A stretch of DNA of 64,000 nucleotides, taken from Tenacibaculum piscium (GTDB lineage Bacteria; Bacteroidota; Bacteroidia; Flavobacteriales; Flavobacteriaceae). The notes beneath the pieces were generated by a model. That model was not told where the DNA came from. It ran no database searches and was given only the letters and a program-made list of their open reading frames with translations. Position 1 is the first letter of the stretch; each line of letters starts with the position of its first letter. Shown here piece after piece: positions 35,491-45,894 of this stretch. The stretch covers positions 124,001-188,000 of the forward strand of contig NZ_JAJGWT010000002.1 in NCBI RefSeq assembly GCF_021390715.1, in the 5' to 3' direction. A program made the position numbers and the translations under genes.

Positions 35491-36181
35491 GTAAAGAATG
35501 TACCATTAAGCTATGCCCAATTGCCGTAGTTAAAAGTGCCAATAATAATACATACGGATATTGGTTTTCAAAACCTGAAATATCCATAAAAAATAATACA
35601 GGAAGCAAACAAACCGTAATAATTAAAGTTTGATAAAACATCAACATAGTTCCGTTATATTGAATTACATATTGCTTTAACATCAAAATTCTGATAGCAT
35701 AAAACAATGCCGAAAGCAATCCGAATAAAATCCCCTGAACATTCGAACTTTCTAAATTAAAATCGGGTGCTAAAATATAAACACCTAGCAAAACCATGCA
35801 GCCCAAAACAAGATAAATCGGATTAAATTTTACTTTTAAAAATAAGGGTTCTAAAAAAGCAACCATCACAGGAAAGGTGTATAAAGAAAGCATTCCAATG
35901 GCAACACTCGATAATTTTAAGGCATAAAAATAGGTAATCCAATGCCCTGCCATAAAAATTCCGCTGATAATAAAGGGAAAAATATGTTTGCTTGATTTTA
36001 TGGTTAAATCAATTTTTTTAAACTTACAGAAAGCCAATAAAATTAACATCGCAAACACCGAGCGAAACCAAATAATTACTTCCGAAGGCATTGCAATATA
36101 TTTTCCTAAAACTCCAGAAGTACTCACAAATAAGGTTGCCAATAACAAGCCCGATATATTTTTTGAATGATTATTTTGCAT
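35324..36181 (-). CDS. EamA/DMT family transporter
   Basis: 285-residue inner-membrane protein with about ten hydrophobic helices in two EamA repeats (residues 5-140 and 150-280), e.g. AIGMLSLYTFPVMVAFLEPLF at the end of repeat 1 and ASIISSVQPIFGIILAFIFLNE in repeat 2. The family exports small metabolites such as amino acids or nucleosides; the substrate cannot be named. Its last 54 codons are repeated at 34379-34546 beyond the higBA module, so the gene has been kept whole despite an insertion right after its stop codon. Upstream lies a CAAGGGGTT palindrome. Confidence 0.9.
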   Translation of the reverse strand: MQNNHSKNISGLLLATLFVSTSGVLGKYIAMPSEVIIWFRSVFAMLILLAFCKFKKIDLTIKSSKHIFPFIISGIFMAGHWITYFYALKLSSVAIGMLSLYTFPVMVAFLEPLFLKVKFNPIYLVLGCMVLLGVYILAPDFNLESSNVQGILFGLLSALFYAIRILMLKQYVIQYNGTMLMFYQTLIITVCLLPVLFFMDISGFENQYPYVLLLALLTTAIGHSLMVHSLQFFTVSTASIISSVQPIFGIILAFIFLNEIPTWNTFIGGSLILATVVIESVRSRR

Positions 36182-36195
36182 TTTATATTTTTTTC

Positions 36196-36219
36196 AACAA
36201 GGGGTTTCAACCCCTTGCC
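36196..36219. repeat. REP-like palindrome, copy 1
   Basis: CAAGGGGTT-TC-AACCCCTTG (36198-36217) within a 24-bp context AAC...GCC that is shared, with one base change, by the copy at 61406-61429. Located between the EamA and mfd genes. Confidence 0.7.
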
Positions 36220-36248
36220 TTACATTGATTTAATTTCACTTGACTTTT

Positions 36249-39200
36249 TTATATTTCTCGCAATAAATTCAAGGCTGTTTTTACTGAATCAATTCGAATA
36301 AAAGTGATGAGTAAACGTAAACCATTTTTGGTTTCTTTCTGTTTCATCACGCAACTTTTTGGATTTTCTTGCACATATTGTAACATCTTTGTAAAGCCAT
36401 CAGTTTCGTAAAATTTACTTTGTTGATCTGCTATAAAATATCCTAATAATCGTTTTTGCTTTAATATGATTTTTTCAATACCTAATTCTTTCGCAAGCCA
36501 TTTTATGCGAACACTATCTAATAAATCTTGTACTTCTGGTGGATATTCTCCAAACCTATCAACAATTTGTTTTTCAAATGTTAATAACTCTTCTTCTTTT
36601 GTTAAATTTCCTAACTCATTGTACAAGCTTAATCTTTCGGTTACCGAATTGATATAATTATCAGGAAAAAGAATTTCAAAATCAGTATCAATTTGCACCT
36701 CTTTTACATATTCTTTCGGCGTATTTTCATCCGTAGGATATAATTCTTTAAACTCATTTTCTTTCAGTTCTTCAATAGCTTCTTGTAATATTTTCTGATA
36801 CGTTTCAAAGCCAATATCATTGATAAATCCACTTTGTTCACCTCCTAATAAATCTCCAGCGCCACGAATTTCTAAATCTTTCATGGCGATATTTAAACCA
36901 CTTCCTAATTCTGAAAATAATTCTAAAGCTTCGATACGTTTACGTGCATCTTCAGTCATCATATGATACGCTGGCGTAATAAAATAACAGAATGCTTTTT
37001 TATTCGAACGCCCTACACGACCTCGCATTTGATGCAAATCTGACAATCCGAAGTTATTTGCATTGTTGATAAAAATAGTATTCGCATTTGGCACGTCCAA
37101 TCCACTTTCAATAATAGTCGTTGACACCAATACATCAAATTCACCATTCATAAAAGCAAGCATTAATTCTTCTAGCTTCTTCCCTTCCATTTGCCCATGA
37201 CCGATACAAATTTTAGCATTCGGAACTAAACGTTGTAATAATCCTGCTACTTCCTTAATATTTTCGATTCTATTATGGATAAAAAATATTTGTCCTCCAC
37301 GAGAAATTTCATAAGAAATTGCATCACGAATTGTTTCTTCGCTAAAGCGGATGACATTGGTTTCAATCGGATGTCGATTTGGTGGCGCTGTTTTTATTAC
37401 TGATAAATCTCTAGCCGCCATCAAACTAAATTGTAGCGTTCTTGGTATTGGCGTAGCAGTTAATGTTAGCGTATCTACATTTTCTTTGATAGTTTTTAGC
37501 TTGTCTTTTACGGCAACTCCAAACTTTTGTTCTTCATCAATAACTAACAATCCTAAATCTTTAAATTGTAATTTTTTATTAGTTAATTGATGCGTTCCGA
37601 TTACAATATCAACACTTCCGTTTGCAACACCTTCTAAAACAGTATTTCGTTGTTTTACTGTTCTAAAACGATTCAAATAATCAACCGTAACAGGAAAATC
37701 TTTTAAACGTTCCGAAAAAGTTTTAAAATGTTGAAACGCTAAAATAGTCGTAGGAACTAAAATTGCTACTTGTTTTCCGTTATCCACCGCTTTAAAAGCA
37801 GCACGAATAGCGACTTCTGTTTTTCCAAAACCAACATCACCACACACCAATCTGTCCATGGGTTGCGGTTTTTCCATGTCGGTTTTTACATCTTGAGTTG
37901 ATGTAAATTGATCGGGTGTATCTTCATAAATAAAACTTGCTTCCAGCTCGTGTTGCATGTGCGTATCAGGAGCAAAAGCGTAGCCTTTTTGTAATTTTCT
38001 TTTAGCATATAATTGAATTAAATTATACGCAATATGTTTAACTCGAGCCTTGGTTTTTTGTTTTACTTTTTTCCAAGCACCCGAACCTAATTTATATATT
38101 TTAGGTGGTTTTCCGTCTTTTCCGTTAAACTTTGAAATTTTATGTAATGAGTGAATACTTACATATAAAATATCTCTATCCCCATAAATTAACTTAATTG
38201 CTTCTTGTTTTTTTCCTTCTACATCAATTTTTTGAAGCCCTCCAAATTTTCCAATTCCATGATCGATATGTGTTACATAATCGCCAATTTCTAATCTGGT
38301 AAGTTCTTGTAAAGTGATGGATTGCTTTTTTTCATACCCATTTTTTAAGCGAAATTTATAGTAACGCTCAAATATTTGATGGTCAGTATAACAAACAATT
38401 TTATTTTGAATATCTACAAATCCCTGATACAAAGGAAAAACAATGGTTTCATAAGATACTTCGGCTTCATTATCATCAAAAATATCATGAAAACGCTGAG
38501 CTTGTTTATCATTAGAACAAAAAATATAATTAGTAAATCCTTTTGCTGAAAATTCGTTAAAATTCTGAATTAATAAATCGAATTTTTTATTAAAAGAAGG
38601 CTGTGCGTGTGTATCAAAAGTAATATTTGTTACATTTTTGATAACAGATTTACTCATATTTACAGTAGTAAATCGTTGTAATTCTTGTTGAATTAAAGCA
38701 CCATCACAAAATAACTCAGATGGTTTTGAATGTTTTATTTCTGTCGATAATTCATCAAATGAAAGTTCAGACTTTTTAAAAAATGTATCTAAATTAGAAA
38801 TAATAGTTTCCCTATTTTTTACAAAAATTGCTGTTTTAGCTGAAATATATTTTAAAAAACTTTCTCTATTTTCTTGTAGCCCTTTGTTTTCAACATTAGG
38901 CATGATACTTACTTTCTGTTGTTTTTCTTTTGATAACTGTGTTTCCACATCAAAAGTTCGGATGCTTTCTACTTCATCACCAAAAAACTCCATTCGATAA
39001 GGTTCATCATTCGAAAATGAAAAAACATCAATAATTCCTCCACGAACTGAAAAATCACCAGGTTCAGTAACAAAATCGACCCGATGAAACTGATATTCAA
39101 ACAATACTTCGTTTACAAAATCTGGAGATAAATTTTCGCCAACTGTAATTTTCAAAGTGTTTTTATCAAGTTCTTTTTTGGTGACTACTTTTTCAAATAA

Positions 39201-39581
39201 AGCTGTCGGATACGTTACAATAATTGCAGGTTTTCTTCTCGAATTAATCCGATTTAAAACCTCTGAGCGCAATAAAACATTGGCGTTATCTGTTTCTTCA
39301 ATCTGATACGGTCGGCGATACGAACCTGGATAAAATAACACATTTTTATCGCCTAATAATTGCTCTAAATCGTTTAAATAATAGGCTGCTTCTTCCTTAT
39401 CATTAAAAATTAATACATAAGGTTTTTCGGCTTTTTTAAAAGTTTCAGAAATAACAAAAGACAACGAAGAACCCACCAAATTCGATATTTGAAAGTGGTT
39501 TTGTTCTTGTTGAAGCTCTTTAACAATCTGTTTGATAGTATCAGATTGTTGGTAATGGTTTACAATCAATTGTTTGCTCAA
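36249..39581 (-). CDS. mfd: Transcription-repair coupling factor
   Basis: 1110-residue ATP-dependent translocase that removes RNA polymerase stalled at DNA damage and recruits UvrA. Domain order is canonical: UvrB-like N-terminal part (residues 1-330), RNAP-interacting domain around 430-500 (ITLQELTRLEIGDYVTHIDHGIGKF), superfamily 2 helicase core with Walker A CGDVGFGKTEVA near residue 578, LVIDEEQKFGV, and the translocase motifs LTATPIPRTLQFSL and MRGRVGRSN, then the C-terminal UvrA-inhibiting domain. Length is normal. It heads a leftward repair cluster only by proximity; its own -7 box is at 39599. Confidence 0.97.
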   Translation of the reverse strand: MSKQLIVNHYQQSDTIKQIVKELQQEQNHFQISNLVGSSLSFVISETFKKAEKPYVLIFNDKEEAAYYLNDLEQLLGDKNVLFYPGSYRRPYQIEETDNANVLLRSEVLNRINSRRKPAIIVTYPTALFEKVVTKKELDKNTLKITVGENLSPDFVNEVLFEYQFHRVDFVTEPGDFSVRGGIIDVFSFSNDEPYRMEFFGDEVESIRTFDVETQLSKEKQQKVSIMPNVENKGLQENRESFLKYISAKTAIFVKNRETIISNLDTFFKKSELSFDELSTEIKHSKPSELFCDGALIQQELQRFTTVNMSKSVIKNVTNITFDTHAQPSFNKKFDLLIQNFNEFSAKGFTNYIFCSNDKQAQRFHDIFDDNEAEVSYETIVFPLYQGFVDIQNKIVCYTDHQIFERYYKFRLKNGYEKKQSITLQELTRLEIGDYVTHIDHGIGKFGGLQKIDVEGKKQEAIKLIYGDRDILYVSIHSLHKISKFNGKDGKPPKIYKLGSGAWKKVKQKTKARVKHIAYNLIQLYAKRKLQKGYAFAPDTHMQHELEASFIYEDTPDQFTSTQDVKTDMEKPQPMDRLVCGDVGFGKTEVAIRAAFKAVDNGKQVAILVPTTILAFQHFKTFSERLKDFPVTVDYLNRFRTVKQRNTVLEGVANGSVDIVIGTHQLTNKKLQFKDLGLLVIDEEQKFGVAVKDKLKTIKENVDTLTLTATPIPRTLQFSLMAARDLSVIKTAPPNRHPIETNVIRFSEETIRDAISYEISRGGQIFFIHNRIENIKEVAGLLQRLVPNAKICIGHGQMEGKKLEELMLAFMNGEFDVLVSTTIIESGLDVPNANTIFINNANNFGLSDLHQMRGRVGRSNKKAFCYFITPAYHMMTEDARKRIEALELFSELGSGLNIAMKDLEIRGAGDLLGGEQSGFINDIGFETYQKILQEAIEELKENEFKELYPTDENTPKEYVKEVQIDTDFEILFPDNYINSVTERLSLYNELGNLTKEEELLTFEKQIVDRFGEYPPEVQDLLDSVRIKWLAKELGIEKIILKQKRLLGYFIADQQSKFYETDGFTKMLQYVQENPKSCVMKQKETKNGLRLLITFIRIDSVKTALNLLREI

Positions 39582-39598
39582 CGTATAAAAATTTTACA

Positions 39599-39606
39599 CA
39601 AATATA
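39599..39606 (-). promoter_or_regulatory. -7 box of mfd
   Basis: On the minus strand TATATTTG, exact match to TAnnTTTG, 17 bp before the mfd start codon; it also lies between sbcC and mfd. Confidence 0.5.
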
Positions 39607-39631
39607 CGTGGTTTATTTTTTTAATATTTTA

Positions 39632-42600
39632 TTACACAACATCCAAAACACTAACCCCGTTACTTTTTTTGGTTATCTGTATTTGCGTCGGAATACGTTC
39701 TTTCAGGTTTTCGACATGCGATATAATCCCAATCATTTTTCCTTGTGCTTGTAAAGTTTCTAAGGTTGATATTACCGTTTCAAGCGTATTGCTGTCTAAA
39801 GTTCCGAAACCTTCATCAATAAAAAGCGAATCAATTTTCACATTTTTACTCGCCAAATCCGATAATCCTAATGCCAAGGCAAGACTAATAATAAACTTTT
39901 CGCCACCACTCGAAGTATCTACCAATCGAGCCTGATCGGTTTGATAATGGTCGATTAAATTAAAATTAAGCTCCTCTTTTTGCTTGTATAAATCCTCCAT
40001 TTTCAAGGAATAACGCTTGTTCAATTTGTACAAATGCACGTTGGCGAGGTCTAATAAATGCTTTAAAGTTAAACGTTGCACATAGATATTAAACGCATCT
40101 TTTGAGTTCCCGATAATTTTAAATAACTGCTTCCAAACGTTACAAATAGCGGTTTGAGCATCAATTTTTTGACAAATATCCTGGTTTCTATCCTGTATTT
40201 CTTTGTCCTTTCTAAAAGCCTCTGAAATTTCTCCTTTTTCAGTTAAAAAATCTTTGTTTTTTTGTTGAAAATCAGCTAATTTTAGTTTGCTATCTTCCTC
40301 AGAAACTTCAAAATTTCTAGCAGTATTTAAAACTTCTTTTGCTTTTATATTCTCTTCTTTTAGCGTTTTTAATTCAACTTGTTTTTTGTTGATTTGCTCT
40401 TTATTCTCGCTAAATTTTAAAATATTTTCTTTCGATAACAACGCCTTTTCAATAGCTTCTTTCGATTCAAAATCACTATTTTTTAGTTGTTTATTAAAAT
40501 CAATTTCTAAACTTTTTATTTCTTCGGATAAAACTTTTAAATCTTGATTATTTTTAACTTTTAACGCTTCTTTTACCGATTTAACATCTGATAATTTTTG
40601 ACTAGTTTTTTTACTAGCTTCTAGTTTTTCAAAAATATCTTTACGTGCTAATTGTAAATTTTCACGTTTATTTTCAACGGTAATTTCAGATAGTAAAATA
40701 CTATTTCGTTGTTCTTTTAAACGCTTCGTATTATTTTCAGATACTGATTTTTTTTGAAGAAATTCATTTTGCGTTTTTGTATAATTTTCTACTTGTTTTT
40801 TAGTATTTTCTAAATCAAGATTATTTACTTTCTCTTCGGATTTTAAAGCCTCTAAATTTTGTTGAATTTTTAAATATTCAGTAACAGATTTTTCAATATT
40901 TTCGATAAATAAATCCGCCTGATTTATAGCTGGTAATTCGTACTTAAATTTGGCTAAATTAGTTTTTAAAGTATTTTCTAACTTATTACAAGTAATCGTT
41001 AATTCATCCGTTATTTTACCTTTAGATGTTATTTCAGCAGTGGCATTTTTATTTTTCTCGGTAAGCGTTGCAACGGCTGTTTTAAGTGTATTTACTTCGT
41101 TTTTCTTAAGTTCAATTTTTTTAGATAAACTATCTTTATCAATTTGTAATTCTTGTGCTATTTTTAGGTTTTTATCAAGTACTTTTAGTTCTTCCGATAT
41201 TGAATTTAACGCTATATTAATTTCAGTAATATTTGTTAAATCAGAAGAAATTGGCAATTCAGAAGATTTTAATTTTAGTTTTTTTACATCCTCTAAAATC
41301 GAATTTAGTTGAGTTTTTAAAGCTTCAATATTGGTATTTAATTGTGTTTCTTTTATCTTTAAAGCTACTTTTGATTCTTCTAAATTTCTTAAACTATTTT
41401 TTCTTTCGATAAGTATTTTTTCAGATTCTGAAATTCCAATAACTTCCAAATTTTCTGCAAACGGATGTTCTTCTGAACCACATAAAACACAAGGTTCCCC
41501 TTTTTTTAATTTTTGACGGTCAGCTTCGTAATTAGCGATACTTTTTTCTAAGTTTAGAATTTTTTCAGCATCTTTAACTGCTATTTCTTGTTTTGAAATA
41601 GCTGTTTCAAACTTTTCAATTTCTAATTTACAATTGATTAACTCCGTTGATAAAGTTGCTTTTTGAGCTATTTTTTCAGTTTGTTCTTTCTCATTTTTTG
41701 TAATTTCTTCGGATAAACTTTTAAATTCTTTCCAATTATTTTCTGATGTAGCAAGTTGTTTTTGTTTTGCAAATAAATCAGTACTATTATTTTTTGATAA
41801 CTTTGTGTTTTTATCTAAAATTTCTTTTTCAAGCTTTTCAATTTCGGTATTTTCTTTAGATAAAAAATTATTTTTTTCTTTTAAAAATATCTTTGTTTTT
41901 TTTACTTCTTCATTTTTTTCATCAATAAAAACAGCATTTTCTTTTAAGATTTTTTTATTTGATTTTAAAGTAATTAAATCTGAATTCCAACTAGAAATAT
42001 GATTTTTAACTTCTAATAAAAAGTTGTTTTCAGTTAGATTTTTTTCATCAATTTTAATAGTTCCTTTTAATTTCTCTAAATTTATTTTTAGCTTATTTTC
42101 TTTAGTTTCAAAATTTGTAATTTCTACTTTTAAGTCTTTTAATTTTTCAGATGATTGAAAAGTAATATCAATTTCATTTTTTAATTGCGCATCTAACTTT
42201 GTAATTTTATCAAATTTCGGCAACCAAATAGCAAACTCTTTATCTGTATTTTCTAAAGCTGTTGTTTCATTTTTAACTTGATTTTTGAAGCTTTCAATTT
42301 TAGGCGTAAGCTTTATTAATTCATCTTCTAATATTTTCTTTTGATTAGTTTTATCAATATTATTTTTCTCATTTCTTTTAAAACTCTGAATCAATTCTAT
42401 AAAAGGAGATGCTTTTTCATGTAACGATAATAGATTTAATTCTTGTTTATAATTATCAATAAAAAGAGAAAGTTTTTCAGTTTCTTTTTCAAAAATTATA
42501 TCTTTTTCAAGTAATTTTTGATAATTTATATACCAATTAATAACAGCTGTAATTTTTGTTATTTCGGCTTCATTTTTAGCAATATCGGTTGTTAAAATTG

Positions 42601-43285
42601 CTGATTTTTCTAATAATGCTTCTTTTTCTTCTTTCGATAAAATATCATCAGCATTAATTTTTGCTTTAATTATAGCTAATTTTTTTTCTTCGGATGATTT
42701 TCTATTTAAAATTTCTTCACCAATTTTTTTATAGATTTGTTCGCCTGTAATTTGCTCTAATAATTTTCCTTTATCAGGTCCTTTTGCTGATAAAAAAGAG
42801 GCAAATTCACCTTGTGCCAATAATACAGAGCGTAAAAATTGATCGTAATTTAATTGGGTTACTTTTTGAACCTCTTCAATATATTTTCTTTTTTGAGTGG
42901 CGATTATTTTATCCGTAGATAAATTTTTTAAGCTCACCTCTTCTTTTGGATTTGTATATTTTTTACCCGCTTTATTTGCAAGTTGGATTCCCCAATATCC
43001 TTCATAAATAAAATTATTATTTTCGAAAGTAATGCGGGTAAAAGCATTATTTGCACCATGACTTACTACATCAATTAAAGATCCTTTTGTATCCTTAAAA
43101 CGAGGGACTTTTTGATATAAAGCGATTGTAATGGCATCTAAAATAGTCGTTTTTCCTGCGCCTGTAACACCTGTTATGGCATATAAACCAACGTCTTTAA
43201 AGTTTTCATTTTCAAAATCGATAACAATTGGCGTTTCTGATTTTAACGAATTTATATTTTGTAATGCTATCTTTAAAATTTTCAT
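39632..43285 (-). CDS. sbcC: SbcC/Rad50-type exonuclease subunit
   Basis: 1217-residue ATPase of the SbcCD complex, which opens hairpins and trims DNA ends. Walker A GVTGAGKTTILDA is near residue 38, and the ABC signature and Walker B are near the C-terminus (SSGGEKFIISLALALG, SLFIDEGFGTLD). In between are two long coiled coils rich in Lys/Glu, joined by the zinc-hook CVLCGSEEHP (about residue 597-600). Length is slightly above the usual 1050 because of longer coils. It starts 22 bp after the sbcD stop, so sbcD and sbcC are one operon. Confidence 0.95.
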   Translation of the reverse strand: MKILKIALQNINSLKSETPIVIDFENENFKDVGLYAITGVTGAGKTTILDAITIALYQKVPRFKDTKGSLIDVVSHGANNAFTRITFENNNFIYEGYWGIQLANKAGKKYTNPKEEVSLKNLSTDKIIATQKRKYIEEVQKVTQLNYDQFLRSVLLAQGEFASFLSAKGPDKGKLLEQITGEQIYKKIGEEILNRKSSEEKKLAIIKAKINADDILSKEEKEALLEKSAILTTDIAKNEAEITKITAVINWYINYQKLLEKDIIFEKETEKLSLFIDNYKQELNLLSLHEKASPFIELIQSFKRNEKNNIDKTNQKKILEDELIKLTPKIESFKNQVKNETTALENTDKEFAIWLPKFDKITKLDAQLKNEIDITFQSSEKLKDLKVEITNFETKENKLKINLEKLKGTIKIDEKNLTENNFLLEVKNHISSWNSDLITLKSNKKILKENAVFIDEKNEEVKKTKIFLKEKNNFLSKENTEIEKLEKEILDKNTKLSKNNSTDLFAKQKQLATSENNWKEFKSLSEEITKNEKEQTEKIAQKATLSTELINCKLEIEKFETAISKQEIAVKDAEKILNLEKSIANYEADRQKLKKGEPCVLCGSEEHPFAENLEVIGISESEKILIERKNSLRNLEESKVALKIKETQLNTNIEALKTQLNSILEDVKKLKLKSSELPISSDLTNITEINIALNSISEELKVLDKNLKIAQELQIDKDSLSKKIELKKNEVNTLKTAVATLTEKNKNATAEITSKGKITDELTITCNKLENTLKTNLAKFKYELPAINQADLFIENIEKSVTEYLKIQQNLEALKSEEKVNNLDLENTKKQVENYTKTQNEFLQKKSVSENNTKRLKEQRNSILLSEITVENKRENLQLARKDIFEKLEASKKTSQKLSDVKSVKEALKVKNNQDLKVLSEEIKSLEIDFNKQLKNSDFESKEAIEKALLSKENILKFSENKEQINKKQVELKTLKEENIKAKEVLNTARNFEVSEEDSKLKLADFQQKNKDFLTEKGEISEAFRKDKEIQDRNQDICQKIDAQTAICNVWKQLFKIIGNSKDAFNIYVQRLTLKHLLDLANVHLYKLNKRYSLKMEDLYKQKEELNFNLIDHYQTDQARLVDTSSGGEKFIISLALALGLSDLASKNVKIDSLFIDEGFGTLDSNTLETVISTLETLQAQGKMIGIISHVENLKERIPTQIQITKKSNGVSVLDVV

Positions 43286-43307
43286 AACGAATAAAGAATA
43301 TTAATTT

Positions 43308-44510
43308 TTATTGATTTTTAACTGCTTGTAAAACTTCATTAAAAGCGTCCCAAACTTGCTGATTTTGGTCTAAATCAAAATCCATTTCTTCGCATTTTAA
43401 TTTAAAAACTTCGGTAGGAACTAATTCTTTTATGGAGGTTGCATCGGCTAATAACTCTTCAATTCCTTTTATTTTTCGTTGATTTTTTAAGGTGATTTTT
43501 AATATTTCAAAATCGTATGCTTCGGAAGCTATTTTTAATTCATCAGTTTGTATCGTATTATCTTCATCTAAAACAATTTCTACCCAAGGTTTTAATTGAT
43601 ACGAATTCGAAATAATACTTGGAAATTTGGCAATACAGTCTTCCATACTTCCTTTTAATTTGTAAAATTCTCTAAAATTAGGAACTATAACATCTTCAAT
43701 ATTACTGATTTTATTTGCTGATATTTCTAAAACAATGATTTTTTTATCATAAGTAAGTTCACTGAAACTTAAAATATTTGGAGAACCTGAATATCTGATT
43801 TTATCATTTTCGCCAACTATTTGCGGTCTGTGTAAATGTCCTAAAGCAACATAATCAAAATACGTTGGAAAATCTTGAGCGCCAATATGCCCTAAAGTTC
43901 CTACATAAATATTTTGCTCGCTATCAGAAACCGAACCACCGGTAGCAAATAAATGTCCCATAGCAATAACGGGCGCATTGCTGCTATTTATTTTTTCAGA
44001 TTCAATAGCGATTTCTTGATAATGATTGATTAAAGCTTTTTTATATTTATCGGTTAAATCATCAAAAGATTCGCCTGCAACGGCACGCCTAATATCGCCA
44101 TCACGCAAATACGGAACAGCGCCAATAAGTACTTTTTCATCATTTATATTTATTTCAAAAACTTCATCAGCAATCTTTTCGGTAGCTTTTCCCACTACTT
44201 TTATTGATAAGGCATTTAATAATTCTTTGGGAGCGTTTAAAGTTCCTGGCGAATCATGATTTCCGCCTGTAATAATAATTTGGCTACAAGTGGTTGATTT
44301 TAACTTTATCAAAAAATTATAATACATCGCTAAACTTTGATTAGACGGCGAACCATTATCAAAAACATCACCTGAAATTAAAAGCAAATCTATTTTTTCA
44401 TTGCTGATATAATTTTCTATCCACGCTAAAAACAAGGTTTGCTCTTCCAATTGCGAATGTTCATGCAAGCGATGTCCTAAATGCCAATCGGCAGTATGAA
44501 GTATTTTCAT
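43308..44510 (-). CDS. sbcD: SbcD/Mre11-type nuclease subunit
   Basis: 400-residue manganese-dependent nuclease and the partner of SbcC. The metallophosphoesterase motifs are complete: HTADWHLGH (residues 4-12), LISGDVFDNG (about residue 46), ITGGNHDSPG (about residue 81), AMGHLF and ALGHLHRPQ. A C-terminal capping and SbcC-binding part follows (residues 280-400). It is the first gene of the sbcDC operon. Between it and the plus-strand gene at 44712 lies a 25-bp TCTTTTA repeat (44513-44537). Confidence 0.95.
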   Translation of the reverse strand: MKILHTADWHLGHRLHEHSQLEEQTLFLAWIENYISNEKIDLLLISGDVFDNGSPSNQSLAMYYNFLIKLKSTTCSQIIITGGNHDSPGTLNAPKELLNALSIKVVGKATEKIADEVFEININDEKVLIGAVPYLRDGDIRRAVAGESFDDLTDKYKKALINHYQEIAIESEKINSSNAPVIAMGHLFATGGSVSDSEQNIYVGTLGHIGAQDFPTYFDYVALGHLHRPQIVGENDKIRYSGSPNILSFSELTYDKKIIVLEISANKISNIEDVIVPNFREFYKLKGSMEDCIAKFPSIISNSYQLKPWVEIVLDEDNTIQTDELKIASEAYDFEILKITLKNQRKIKGIEELLADATSIKELVPTEVFKLKCEEMDFDLDQNQQVWDAFNEVLQAVKNQ

Positions 44511-44711
44511 CTTTTATCTTTTATCTTTTATCTTTAAAAATACACTTTTACTAAAATAAATCAGCAAAAAATTATTTATTAAAATATATTTATCAACTTT
44601 TATTAGCTTTTGTAAAGGTTTTTTCATAACTTTTTTTTAATCTTTGCCAAGTAGCTAGAACTAGCTATTTAAGTAGTTATCATAATTTAAAAATTTATTA
44701 AAACAAAAAAA

Positions 44712-45146
44712 ATGTCAATATCAGATTTATATTCTAGTGGAAAACACAAACAAGAAATTGGACACTTTGCAAGTGTTGTAAAAATGGCAACTACTGATGG
44801 TGTTATTACAGAAAAAGAACAACAATTCTTAGAAAGAATTGCTGAAAAATTAAACATTGATGCTACTGAATATACAGCAATTTTAAAGAATCCTGAGAAA
44901 TTTCCTGTAAATCCACCGGTGAGTTATGAAGAACGTATTGAACGTTTATTTCGTTTAACAAGAATGTTATATGCTGATGAACATATCGATAAAAAAGAAG
45001 TTTCCTTACTACAAAAAGTAGCTGTTGCCTTACATTTTCCAAATGATAATGTAGAAAAAGTGTGTGATGAAGCAATTTTCTTAGTGATGAATAACAATGA
45101 TTTAGAAGATTTTACCTTAGCAATAAAAAAAGTGAATGCTATTTAA
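44712..45146 (+). CDS. TerB family tellurite-resistance-like protein
   Basis: 144-residue all-helical protein. The core VVKMATTDGVITEKEQQFLERIAEKL (read as MATTDGVITEKEQQ) and the second repeat MLYADEHIDKKEVSLLQKVAVALH show the twin acidic D-G-x-I-x-x-x-E/D motifs of TerB/DjlA-N domains, which bind metal. The family is linked to tellurite resistance and stress but the actual function of single TerB proteins is unclear, and no other ter gene is close. Stand-alone plus-strand gene followed 54 bp later by an outer-membrane protein gene. Confidence 0.8.
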   Translation: MSISDLYSSGKHKQEIGHFASVVKMATTDGVITEKEQQFLERIAEKLNIDATEYTAILKNPEKFPVNPPVSYEERIERLFRLTRMLYADEHIDKKEVSLLQKVAVALHFPNDNVEKVCDEAIFLVMNNNDLEDFTLAIKKVNAI

Positions 45147-45200
45147 TAATTTTATGTTAAATTGCCGTTAATCAACTTATTGTTAAAAAATCTGCTATTG

Positions 45201-45812
45201 ATGAAAAATAAATTTTTACTGTTTGCCTTACTTTGTTTCACAATGATTTCGATGCCTGTATGTTCACAAAATTTACATAATTCTTGGCAAATAACCCTTG
45301 GTATGGGCGTTACAAAGTTCAGCAATAGTGATGCCGATTTTATAGGTGATAACAACATGTTTCAATTACCTGCGATGAGTTTAACCATACCAATTGGCAA
45401 GCGTTTATCGGTAGATGGAGCTCTTTCAATCAATAGTATTGATGATGTTGGTTTTATGAGTAATACGGCACGTTATTTTTCACTAGATGGTTCTTTACGA
45501 TATCATTTTGATGCGGTTTTTAAAAAATTTAGTCCGTATGTATTTACGGGATTAAGTGCCGTAGATTCTGATCGAAAAATAAGTCCGACAATAAATATTG
45601 GTGCGGGAGGAATTTATTGGGTTAGTGATAAAATAGGAATCAATCCTCAATTATTTTATAAATATTCGTTAGAAACTTCTGAAAGTATGCGTTCTCATAT
45701 TCAAGGAACGCTCGGTGTTGTTTTTAGATTGAGTTGGATGTATGATAGTAATAATAGAAGCCGTCGTGCCTCAAAATCAAGACCTTCTTGTAATTACAAT
45801 CAATTTAAATAA
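45201..45812 (+). CDS. Outer-membrane beta-barrel protein
   Basis: 203 residues from the ATG at 45201, chosen because it starts a good signal peptide (MKNKFLLFALLCFTMISMPVCS) and the in-frame upstream 13 codons have no support. The mature protein alternates aromatic/hydrophobic and polar residues in beta-strand fashion (WQITLGMGVTKFSNSDADF, YFSLDGSLRYHFD, NIGAGGIYWVSDKIGINPQLFYKYS) as in eight-stranded OmpA/OmpW-type barrels. No OmpA peptidoglycan-binding domain follows, so it is barrel only. It has a terminator 29 bp after its stop. Function unknown. Confidence 0.75.
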   Translation: MKNKFLLFALLCFTMISMPVCSQNLHNSWQITLGMGVTKFSNSDADFIGDNNMFQLPAMSLTIPIGKRLSVDGALSINSIDDVGFMSNTARYFSLDGSLRYHFDAVFKKFSPYVFTGLSAVDSDRKISPTINIGAGGIYWVSDKIGINPQLFYKYSLETSESMRSHIQGTLGVVFRLSWMYDSNNRSRRASKSRPSCNYNQFK

Positions 45813-45840
45813 TTTATTAAAACATCTTTATAAAACATAA

Positions 45841-45870
45841 AAACGCCACTTTATTACAAAGTGGCGTTTT
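45841..45870. terminator. Bidirectional terminator between the barrel gene and gltX
   Basis: Perfect arms AAACGCCACTTT and AAAGTGGCGTTT around a 6-nt loop between convergent genes. Confidence 0.85.
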
Positions 45871-45894
45871 CTATCTATTTATTTTGATGTTTTT

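Noticed and set aside
35324..36181. EamA transporter gene as a pseudogene because of the insertion
   Set aside because: The gene is whole, with the stop in place; only the left 168-bp copy is a fragment.
44513..44537. TCTTTTA repeat upstream of sbcD as a regulatory array
   Set aside because: A simple AT-rich microsatellite of about three to four units; no link to a known regulator can be made.
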